From positions 25,750,201 to 25,814,200 of the forward strand of contig OY821771.1 in assembly GCA_963682175.1 (NCBI GenBank): DNA of 64,000 nt, read 5' to 3'. Source of the stretch: Triglochin maritima. Taxonomy: Eukaryota; Streptophyta; Magnoliopsida; Alismatales; Juncaginaceae. Every line of letters begins with the position of its first letter. Position 1 is the first letter of the stretch. Position numbers and translations under genes: made by a program. The notes below the pieces were generated by a model, which was not told the origin of the DNA, made no database searches, and saw only the letters and a program-made list of their open reading frames with translations. Below, one piece after another: positions 50,721-60,050 of the stretch.

Positions 50721-53308
50721 AACTTTATAGTTTTGTTGCTGCGCCTAATAAATGTACCAGTACTTGTGGTTTTATGTAACATCAAATACTATCATTACAA
50801 TTGTTTCCAGTATGTATTGTTAAGATAATTTCAGGTGGAATATGATGTCTGTTTGGTAGACAATTGCATTTGTTAGTCACATTATTGTGTGTACGCAGGT
50901 GTGCTGGGAAATTAAGTCAAAGCAAATCTGTCAACTAAAACATAAAACTTCTTGGCCAAAATTACGTTAACATAAGCATTAATACCTCTTTGGAATTTCC
51001 TCCAAGGAAGGTGATGTATGGCTTCTTTCTACTTGTTTTAATTGTTAATTCAGAAGAATGTTCTGTCGTGGGTCTTGGGCATGGCCGGACAAATACATGG
51101 GTGTGGTCATGTCAGGCCAATTGTTAGTTCACTTCAACATCTAAACAATGAGATGTTGTTATTGACATGAATGTTATTTGTAGTTGGTAGCTTAAATGAA
51201 ATTAAAAAATAATATGAGTTTCTTTTTTGAGTAGAGGATCCATAATTTGATGGATGGACAATTGGTGAGTAATTAAGGCTTAGCTACTTGTCCAGACAAG
51301 TCTTGATCATCACATTATTATGCTATATTCTTCTTAGGCATGCTTTTTAACAGGGTATTTTATACTGCTATTGTGCATGACAGAGACATCAAATTGGTGG
51401 ACATAACCAACGTCGTTAAATAAGTCGATAATTTTTCTCCATTTCACCAAAATTCACTTTAAACAGTTGGGTATTATAGTCCACCAGCACGGGTAACCCC
51501 AGTTGGGGCTTTGGAGATCAATAGTTTTGAAATAACCAATATGAAAAATCAAATGTTGCCAATAGAGAATTTGGTGATGCCGAAAATGCAACACAGTTGT
51601 CGATCAGCAAACCTCAAGGAAATGACTTATTCTACAAATTCAGTGGCATCATCTGATATCAATTGATGTAGAACTTCTATTCCTTCATGTAGTTGAATAG
51701 TGTACGCTCGACAAAATAACTTATTCTACAAATTCAGTGGCAGTGTCGGGTATCAATCGATGTATAGCTTGTGTTGCTTAATCTTGGCTGTAACAACACT
51801 GTAAGATACTTAACAAACAATCCTCTCTTAATGCAGTCCCTGAAATACATGTCAAAAACATACTAAGCCAAGTTGATAACTGGATACTGCATTTTGCAGT
51901 AATTTTCTTTTTTTTATGAGTTTCTTTATCTACTTGATTAATTACCTTACTCGAGTCGAACTAATTTGTTTCAGGATAAGCTCATCCACAAGAATAATGT
52001 TGTCCTACGAGCAAAAATGCAAAAAAGAAAATTGAAGGACAAGCATATTATATTGGTATTTGGTAATGTAAATGAAAATTTAGATACGAAATCTAAATTT
52101 GATTTGTTAATCTGCAGAAGATTCTACAGTAAATTGTTTGGTCTTTACAATAAATTGTTTCAAACAGAAACAAAAGCATGACTTTCAATGAATCTGCCAA
52201 ATATAGAACTATCATGCCCCTACCAATTGCAATCAATGGACGGAGAATCAAGCAAAACTTTGAAATACCAAATTACTACTGCTCCAAACAACTCTGATTT
52301 TGAAGTTTTAACTGCCACATACTCAAGTTACAATTTTGATTCATTTGAATGATTTATTAGCAGCATGATAATATATTTGCAGTTCAGCATTCTCACCACA
52401 ATGGCAAACATGTCAATATGGATGTAATAAAGTGTAGTGTAGAATGAGGAATGGCCAGAGATGTCACAGAGCAATATCAACCCTCACACAAAAGTTGAAG
52501 AGTACATAATACAGAAATACTAACTCAGACTACAATAGGATCATCTCCAGTAACGATTACCACATTCCCAGAAATTAATTATATACTGTAAAACAAAGGA
52601 GTTTTCCCTTCTCTTAGAAATGAATATCGACATTTATAAAGCATTAAACCTACCGTAATACAAATGTTCACGAGTTCAACAAGACAATGTTGTGATAACT
52701 TGAAAGAATATTTATCAAGTCAATGATGGACTGCTACTGACACTGCTTAACAAACACCATGTATGATGCTGTCTTTTTGGATAGAAATTATAGGGTTTTA
52801 GAAATCAGAATGCACGAGAAGCACTTTCCTGTCGAAATTTCAAACTGTACATCAACATAACATTAGCTTCATCTGATGTCAACCACCACCCTGCTAAAAA
52901 CACAAAACCATAACTGAAAGTAAAACCAAAACAATTAAAACACAAAATCACGACGACAATATACAGGGGAACGATGTTGGGTACTTTTGATTTCATATGT
53001 AATAGTTGGGAGTCATTATAAGCCAACAAAAAAACCAACTATTTAACTACAATTACTTAGAAGACCTTCTTCCCATCCACATTAAACCAAAATCATACAA
53101 CAGGACGACGACTGTACCCCTAACACGTCCCAGCCAGACTCAACGTTCACGGAGGAGGGTGGTCAACAGTTGGACCACCAAGAGGAGCACGATGAGTCAT
53201 TGGTTGGAGATAACACCTCGGTGCGGATCTTGCCCGCGCATCAGGGTGGCAACTTCCGCTTCAAGGGCAGCCATGCATTGGGCGACGTCGCCTTGCACAG
53301 GGACCCCT
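50721..53308. other. Non-coding middle of the PIF element
   Basis: About 2.6 kb without a recognised gene. A partial exon-like stretch at 51976-52060 follows TTTGTTTCAG and reads DKLIHKNNVVLRAKMQKRKL, faintly like a coiled-coil segment, but nothing around it supports a gene. Confidence 0.5.
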
Positions 53309-53592
53309 TCAAACATTCCCTCTGGTGCCGCTCCAACGGAAGTAACCACACCTAATCGACATCTGCATAAAAACCAAAATGAATATCGGACAACGAACCT
53401 AACATTTGTTTACATTTGAGTGGAAGAAACAAATAAACGAGGACGACGACCTACCATAGGTGAACCACACGAATAGAAGAGGCGATTTGGGTTCCTCGAG
53501 GTGTGAGATTCGCTCTTGTTCGCCGGATACCCGCAAAGGCAAGTAGGCCGGCGAAAACGAACAGATTCAACAGATGAGGTGCAAGAGGCCAT
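53309..53592 (-). CDS. Small GRF zinc-finger protein in the PIF element
   Basis: Exon 1 is 53455-53592 and exon 2 is 53309-53362, joined by GTAGGT and ATGCAG sites in phase, giving 63 residues without a stop. The sequence shows the GRF zinc-finger pattern: CLCGYPANKSESHTSRNPNR, then LFYSC in exon 1 and RCGYFRW in exon 2. That is C-x-C, a conserved N-P-x-R, C, and C-G-x-F-x-W. The domain continues across the intron, which supports the splice prediction. GRF fingers bind single-stranded or damaged DNA in animal repair proteins; in plants most members are uncharacterised. It starts 250 bp from the right end of the element and is transcribed inward, opposite to the other two genes. The acceptor could also be read in another frame giving a longer C terminus (CRLGVVTSVGAAPEG and onward). 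Confidence 0.72.
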
Positions 53593-53897
53593 GGTGTTAG
53601 GGGGAAGGAAGTGAGGTTAAACAAATGAAGAAGAGGATGGGGTGAGTGGAAGAGGGGAGAGTGTGGTAGTTGATATAAACGCGGGAAGAAGAGGGACAAC
53701 CTGCTGAGGGAGAAGCGGTGAACAGGATAATGGTTGCCAAACTGAGGGAGCTTCTCTGTGGTTTGATGTCCCAAAGTGACAGGAGCTGAAGAAGCTCTCA
53801 CAGTCGAAAAGCATCTCCCGATGGTAAGCACCAAATGCACCCTTGATGTTGATTGGATGGCTTTATAAACTTCTCCCACGGTGTCTTCGGGTTGCCA

Positions 53898-54186
53898 CTG
53901 TATTAAAACAGTCAAATAATAAGCGATAGTGGGCTTTTGGCTACCTTTTAATTGGTATTTTTCACTTAGTTATAGAAGGACAATGAGTAAGCTGGTAATA
54001 AGCCTTAGGGTATGTTTGATTTGCCGTAATTATGGAAATAGACTCAAGACAAGTTGATTAAATTACTGTTAGGATATAATATCTTGGTTTGTATCATTTA
54101 TGTTGTGTATTAGGCCGTTGCTACATCATAGTCTGTATTAAGTCTAGTTTGTTATCAATGATTAAAGACAGTCACCAGAGGTTACG
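53898..54186. other. Intron of the CK2 alpha-like gene, no feature
   Basis: Upstream of the TAATACAG splice acceptor on the - strand. I looked for the missing kinase exon here and did not find it. Confidence 0.5.
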
Positions 54187-55024
54187 TGTTAAGTCCCTAA
54201 ACCCGATTAGGGGTTAATGGTGATTAAGGAGGAGGTTTGCATGGGGAAGGGAAGGCGCAACAGTGGGCTGGTGATGGGTGTAGGGAGGCGAGTACTGTTG
54301 GTGAGAAGATGGGTGTTGGGTTTAAAAACTCAAATCTCTCTCTATTCCATTCGTTCCTCTCTCTCACTCCCTTTCTTTTCTTGGTCCAGCGAGCAGCAAC
54401 GGAGGAGATGACTCCGGTGGAGTAGGCATGCGGTTCCAATGTGAGGCGTGCGGAGGTGGATGCGCGAGGAGGTCCCGGAGGCGACGTTGCGCGAGCGAGG
54501 CTCCGACGGTTTTCGTCGCTTTCGAGAGGTATGTCGACTTCTTAGTGTGGTTTGTTGTTCACCCTCGTGTGAGGGATATGTTGGTCGGTCGGGGGAGGTC
54601 AGAGACCTCTCCGACGACGAGAACGACGTAAATCCTTGGCTGGTGCAAGGTTGCAGACAACCAACGGTCGACCGGGTCCCTTCGGGCGGTCGACCGATGC
54701 AGTGTATTTTGCCCGACTTTAACCAACACCGGTCGGATGATGCCTTGTGGAGGTCGACCGGTAGTGCATTGTGCTGGTGGGTCGGGCTTGCCTGTTGTAT
54801 TTCGGTCGACCGGTTTCATGAGTTCGTTCGACCGGAACTTAAGTGTACAGGATTTGATGCATGCTTGTTCGACCGTTTCTTTATATGTGTTCGACCGTTA
54901 TATGACTTAGAATTGCTAGGATGTCCTGGTAGTTTTGGGTCGACCAGGACCCCTGCGTCGGTCGATCGGTATTATTGAATTGATGTTGACCAGACTCCGG
55001 ATTTTGACCTCGTATCGGTCGACC
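54187..55024 (+). mobile_element. Truncated family A LTR (copy 3)
   Basis: It starts TGTTAAGTCCCTAAACC and follows family A closely (for example ACTCCGGATTTTGACCTCGT near 54993), including the CT-rich stretch and three exact CGGTCGACCG palindromes. It stops abruptly inside a GGTCGACC motif at 55024, about 840 bp in, where a short filler and an AT-rich inverted repeat begin. Confidence 0.85.
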
Positions 55025-55046
55025 AAGAGCGAATCTCACACCTCGA
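55024..55046 (+). other. 23-bp filler copied in inverted form from nearby
   Basis: These 23 bases are the exact reverse complement of 53496-53518, inside exon 1 of the GRF gene about 1.5 kb away. They lie precisely at the junction between the cut LTR and the inverted repeat, as templated filler at a repaired break would. Confidence 0.75.
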
Positions 55047-56180
55047 ATGTTAGGGTATTTTATACAATAAAAAAACAAAATTTCTTAGTCAGAATAATAA
55101 ATTATTTACAACTGAATATTAAACAAACACTAAAACTAATTAAAACAAAAAATTGAAAACGTTGTCAAAAATTCGTAGGGTGTACACACATTACAAACAT
55201 GTTTGGAGGTCGATAAAACAAAAAATTAAAAACACAATTAAATTTTTTAAAAACTATTAAAAATTAGAAAACATATTTTGAAAGCAAATATAATAAAAAA
55301 CATAGTTAAAACGATTTTAAAAAAAATCAAAACATAAAACACTACAACTAAAATTCGTAACTTTTTTTATTTTCTTTTATTGTTTTTGATTTATTGTTTT
55401 TTTTTAAAATCATTTTAACTATGTTTTATATAAATATATATATATTTCAAAATATGTTTTCTAATTTTTATAAATTTTTTAAAAAAATCTTTTTGTATTT
55501 AATTTTTTAACTGTATCGACCTCAAAAAATGTTTGTTAATAGTGTACACCTTACGGATTTTTGAAAACATCACAAATTTTTTGTTTTACTTAGTTTTAGT
55601 GTTTGCTTAATATTTAATTGTAAATAAAATATTATTTGGTATAAGAAATTTCGAATTTTTATTGTATAAAATTACATAATTTTTCAACCTGCTCTTATCC
55701 ACGTGATTTTGAGGTAGATTCTGGAAAATATTTTTTTTAAACATTTTAAAAAATAATACGAATTAGAAGACTTATTTTCAAAAACAAATATATTAGCAAA
55801 CAGAATAAAAATAAATTTTAAAATATCAAAAACATAAAATCAAAAACAATAAAAGAAAATTAAAAAGTCAGGATTTTAGTCGTAGTGTTTTATGTTTTGA
55901 TTTTTTTAAATCGTTTTAACTATGTTTTTTATTATATTTGTTTTCAAAATATGTTTTGTAATTGTTATTATTTTTTTAAAAAAATTAATTTTGTTTTAAA
56001 TTTTTTGTTGGATCGACCTCCAAAAATATTTGTAATGTGTGTACACGCTACGAATTTTTTACAACGTTTTCAATTTTTTGTTTTAATTAGTTTTAGTGTT
56101 TGTTTAATGTTCAGTTCTAAATAATTTATTATTCTGACTAAGAAATTTTATTTTTTTATTGTATAAAATACCATAACATT
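55046..56180. repeat. AT-rich foldback: inverted arms with a diverged third copy
   Basis: The left arm (55046 to about 55352) is the reverse complement of the right arm (about 55874-56180). Both outer ends share AATGTTA(G/T)GGTATTTTATA, and both contain the TTAGTCAGAATAATAAATTA segment or its complement. The spacer holds a third, more diverged copy at about 55395-55690 in the same direction as the right arm. Similar words recur to 56320. No coding capacity is recognised. Confidence 0.8.
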
Positions 56181-56398
56181 TTAATAGGCCAACTTATTGA
56201 CGTGATCTGGGGATCGATTTTTGAAAAAATTAAAAATAATTTTAAAAAAACATTAAAAAATAATATTAATTTGAAAACATATTTTGAAAAAAAAAGATTT
56301 TAAAAAAGATTACAAATAATTAAAATAAAAAAGAAAAACAGAAACAAAAATAAAACTAAAACAGAAAAAAAATTAAATTTTTTTTTTGCAAAATTTCC

Positions 56399-56532
56399 AC
56401 GGATCGCGGGTGTGAACCGCGATCCGTAGAATTTTTTTAAAAAAAACAATATGACGGATCGCGGTTCCAACCCGTGATCCGTCAAAAAAAAAAATTTTTG
56501 GGGGGATCCGTGCGGATCACACCCGCGATCCG
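56399..56532. repeat. Three GC-rich hairpins in AT-rich DNA
   Basis: 56399-56427, 56453-56483 and 56513-56532 are near-palindromes built on GGATCGCGGG and CCGCGATCCG, separated by A/T runs. Each could fold into a short stem. They adjoin the 3'-most part of the 56693-56783 kinase exon region. Confidence 0.75.
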
Positions 56533-57904
56533 ACTATTTTTCGATTTTTTTTTCTTGTAAATTTCGAAATTTTCGTTTTTTTATTAGATAAAAAAATTAC
56601 GGCCAGAAACAATACTCACGTGGTGAGAGGGTCAAGTCATCGTTAAGAGTAAATAGCATTATTGTTTCTCCTGTAGAATTAAAAGAACAAACCATTGCAG
56701 CAAACAAGCAGCCAAGACTCCACATGTCCAATGAATAATCATAATACTTAAACCCAAGAAAAATTTCAGGTCCCCTGTAATTTCTACAATACAAAAAAAC
56801 ATAACCTTTTAGTAAGCACAAAATGCAACTTATGGAATATGAGATGCAAAAAAACAATCTGCAGTTATAGTAGGATTGTGCAAGTATAAATCAAGAAACT
56901 GGTATTTGCAAACAAAATTACGAGAGGGAATAATCAGAGCAAATACCCAAACGGAAATTAATCTCACAACAATTGAGGCAAAAAATTGCTTAAACAAATG
57001 ATACTTTAGTGAAGCTTAAAATGAGCAGAAATCCTTCGATTACGAAGAAACATTCTATGAAACAAAGATTTTCTGAACCATGAAAGAAAAAATTGGAGAA
57101 GGACAAGAAAATCATTTTCTGTTCATAAACATACTGTATTCTGAGAATTTTGTTTTCACTCGATGGCATTATATGTGGAGGTGTATTATTATCATATTGT
57201 AATGGGTTATTATCATAACCTGGTCTTGACTTAAAGTGGATATGTAAATGACAAATATAAAAATGAACCAGAAATATTATATTCTTGGCGCTGTTCTCTC
57301 AGTTTTACCAATACGCTTCCCCAGTTTTAAACTACCTTTTGTAGCAAGTAATTGAATACAAAGTGTAGAAGCTCATATTGATGGTTGCATTTCAATTGTA
57401 ATGCTTTCGGCAAAAAAAAAAGTTACCTGGTAACAACAGGCATTCCATTTTCTTTGCCAGGGTGGTAGAAGTCAGCTAGACCCCAGTCTATCAGTCTAAG
57501 TTTTCGTTGTTCGTGATCTATCATAACATTTTCAGGTTTGACATCACAATGCATTATTCCACGGGAGTGACAATAATCAAGAGCCTGGAAAGTTAACTCC
57601 ATCAATACATGCTTAAGTGAAAAATTCAAGAAGGCCATAAAGTTCAAAATCTTTCTATTGTAACTTGTCCTCGTGTATATAATTGATAGAAGTTAGATGG
57701 TGAAATAATGTAGGATTCTATCCTAATCCTAATCCTAATTGTGTTTTGTTGTTGTTTATGGGGTGATTAAGGGAGATGATGATGGATGGCTTGGATTGAA
57801 GGAGATGGATGGAGGGTTGAGATGGAGAGGAGATGAGATGTGTGGTGGAGATGGAAAGGAAGGAAATGGATGGTGAGGATGTGTTTTGGGGAGATATTTA
57901 GGAG

Positions 57905-57908
<4 letters not shown>

Positions 57909-57946
<38 letters not shown>

Positions 57947-57992
57947 GCTCTCTCTCTCACCCGCGATTTCTCTCTCTCTCTCTCTCTCTCTC
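57909..57992. repeat. (CT)n microsatellite
   Basis: Two long CT runs and one short run, interrupted by GTTG and CACCCGCGAT, inside the solo LTR. Open frames across it are artefacts. Confidence 0.95.
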
Positions 57993-59186
57993 CTGCAGTG
58001 GTGCTCCGGTGAAGAAGAGGTGATCTCCGGCGAGTCGAGTTCGGAGCCGTTTGTGGTGGAGGTGAGTTGGTCGGTTGTTAGCTCATCTCGTGGTTTCCGT
58101 TTTGGGTTCTCTCTCCCTCTACCTAACTTGTGTTTCGGTGGTTGTGGTTGGAGGTTGCCGGAGGTGGTGTTGTCGCTGTGGATCGTCGAGGAGGCGATTG
58201 ATCGTCGTTTGGACGCGAGGTTTGTCGACGGATTGTGTTTTGCGGAGACGTGCTCGTGGAGGCGTCGTCGCGGTTCTTCAAAGGCTTCTTCAAGCCTTCC
58301 GGTATGTCAAGCTCGCTCACTTAAGTAGTGTGAGTATTTGGAAGTAGACGGTAGGCCTTTCGGCTCGTCGCGAGTAAATGTGCAGTAGATTTCACTGCCT
58401 GATCGGTCGACCGGTTGGTGCAAACGGTCGACCGTTCGTGAAGAGATTCGGGTTCTGCCTCAAATCGGTCGAACGAAGCCCCAGGGGTGGTCGACCGATT
58501 ATGCATGGGAGGCAAGCATGGTGAGATTCGGTCGAACGAGTCCCCTTTGCCGTTCGACCGTGTGCACTGTTTTAAGTCAGTTGGGAGCGTTGACCATCCA
58601 AACGGTCGACCGCTCGTTGACTTCGTCCGACCGTGACTTAAGTGAGAATAGTGGTCGGTTTGACCAAAGGTAGTTTCGGTCGACCGGACCTGGGTGCTGA
58701 GCGTGGGGAACGCTCTGGTGGAATTCGGTCGACCGAGGAGGTCTCAACGTTCGACCAGATTCGTGGTGCGAGTGAGGGATTATTCCCTGGTGGGATTCGG
58801 TCGACCGAGAGTGCTCGGGTGTTCGACCGAATTCGTTGTGAGATTTCTCCATGGTGACTTTCGGTCGAACGGGCCCCTTTGCCGTTCGACCGAATGGTCA
58901 TTTTGTTCGGTGAACCTGGGAGTTGACCATCTAAACGGTCGACAGTCCCTTGACTTTGGTTCGACCGAACGAGTGCGGTGGGTGGGAATCGGTCGACCGA
59001 TGGAGTGCCGGTCGATGCGATTGCCCTGCATTTGCTTGATTCGGTCGACCGGGACTTTTGGTTCGGTCGACCGTTTGTGTCCAGTTTTGCACTATGGAGG
59101 TGTTGTTGTCGTGGTCGTCCGTGTGGGGTGAGTTGTGGTGCCGATGTTCTTCCGGCAAGTGTGCTAGGGTGCACGAGTGTTGCAGT

Positions 59187-59573
59187 GGTTGGTTGAAAAA
59201 GACATGGAGCCCCGTAACTGTGTGAGAGCTGCGGTTGGTTGAAAAAGACCTGGACCCCAGCTAGTCTGTGCGGGGTTGGTTGAAAAAGACCTGGAGCTCC
59301 GTAGTGCGTTCAGGTTGGCTGAAAAAGGCTTGGAGCCTGAGCAGGGACCGCATGTAGGGGTTGGTTGAAAAAGACCTGGAGCCCTTAGACGTTTGGGTTG
59401 GTTGAAAAAGACCTGGAGCCCTTGGTCATGTCGTGGTAGCTGCGGTTGGTTGAGATTAGACCTGGAGCCCAGCTTGGCGACGAGTGTGTGGTACGGTGGT
59501 TGGTTGAGATTAGACCTGGAGCCCGTGATCGTGGTGTGTGCTGTGGTTGGGTGAAAGAGCCCTGGAGCCCAGC
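59187..59573 (+). repeat. Minisatellite with a GGTTGGTTGAAAAAGACCTG core
   Basis: Nine imperfect copies of a core of about 27 bp (ending GGAGCCC), separated by unrelated spacers of roughly 8 to 28 bp. Later copies have GAGATTAGACC in place of GAAAAAGACC. It is found only in this LTR copy. Confidence 0.9.
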
Positions 59574-60050
59574 CTTTTATTTGAGATGCTTTCTTGTTCA
59601 GTAGAATTGCATGCTAGGGTGTCTTTCAGTTCATGTATTGTAGAGTTTGGCATACGGGGTTTCCTTCTGGAAACTCAGGCATTGTTGCATGTTTACTTTC
59701 AGGCCGTGATCGGCGTTAGGGGTGGTGACCGAGGAGTGGAGCACCGCTACCGGATCCAGCTTTCTCTCAGTTGTGGTCGAGTGATTACTGCTTCCATTTG
59801 TATAGTCTTTTGATGTAATCACAACTTTTGAAATACTCTGATGTTCATATATATATATTATATATGTTGGTGCACCTGTGTTTAGTATTTGCGTAATATC
59901 CTCTGTTGATTGTGTGTTATTAAAATTTTAAATTTTCCGCTGTGTTAAGGATATTACAAATAATGTATAACTCGACGTGAAGAAAGTTTAAAGAAATTCA
60001 CTTCTTCACTTAGAAAGCAGCCACTATTGCAGCAATAGACTGATTGTGGT

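Larger units (their letters stand above)
46260..53842 (+). mobile_element. PIF/Harbinger DNA transposon inside a kinase exon
   Basis: The element is 7583 bp. Terminal inverted repeats of about 37 bp (46260-46296, 53806-53842) read GGGTGYRTTTGGTGCTTACC with three mismatches over their length. The 3-bp flanks are TAG (46257-46259) and TTG (53843-53845); the coding frame of the kinase exon shows the original was TAG, so the right copy has one change. Contents: transposase (47903-49085, +), Myb/SANT-like protein (49342-50720, +) and a GRF zinc-finger gene (53309-53592, -). It interrupts the CK2 alpha-like exon between ..PSNQH and LVSPE. Confidence 0.9.
45551..57584 (-). pseudogene. CK2 alpha-like kinase gene, broken by transposons
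   Basis: Pieces on the - strand are 57427-57584 ([20 protein letters not shown], then [17 protein letters not shown]), 56693-56783 (NYRGPEIFLGFKYYDYSLD, MWSLGCLFAAM), 53846-53897 (GNPKTPWEKFIKPSNQH), 46240-46259 (LVSPE), 46083-46174 (GPSLVDKLLCYDHQ, VRLTAQEAM) and 45551-45589 (AHQYFSPVRDAA, stop). DWG in place of DFG and the order of blocks are specific to the catalytic subunit of protein kinase CK2. HRD has become HCD. Splice sites GTAACT and TTGTAG (after 57427), TAATACAG (before 53897), GTAATA (46083) and TTTTGCAG (before 45589) are visible. The exon normally carrying KEPFFYGHDN to about ALVGR is missing, about 80 extra bases follow LVSPE, and 5' exons lie outside the window. It cannot make a normal kinase. 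Confidence 0.88.
57709..59958 (+). mobile_element. Solo LTR, divergent family A relative (copy 4)
   Basis: The LTR is 2250 bp, starting TGTAGGATTCTATCC and ending AAGGATATTACA, with perfect target duplications AATAA (57704-57708 and 59959-59963). It shares with family A the CT-rich leader, dense GGTCGACCG motifs (58405-59070), the segment CATACGGGGTTTCCTTCTGG (59650) and the end region. It differs in having a minisatellite at 59187-59573. It sits 124 bp upstream of the 5'-most visible CK2 alpha-like exon. Confidence 0.9.

Noticed and set aside
51966..52181. Possible captured MADS K-box-like exon in the PIF element
   Set aside because: One short segment after a TTTCAG looks coiled-coil-like; no second exon or domain supports it.
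56597..56692. Possible extra kinase exon (GETIMLFTLNDDLT)
   Set aside because: It follows the exon end without a stop and has a GTGAGT nearby, but resembles the expected CK2 segment (KEPFFYGHDN) too weakly.
57718..57737. Telomere-like CCTAATCCTAATCCTAAT
   Set aside because: Only three units of the wrong repeat (plant telomeres use CCCTAAA); it is part of the LTR.
57840..58328. 162-residue open frame with Ser-Leu runs
   Set aside because: It is produced by the (CT)n microsatellite.
58638..59174. 178-residue and other open frames rich in GRP, RST and DRS
   Set aside because: These are translations of the CGGTCGACCG palindrome array, open on both strands for that reason.
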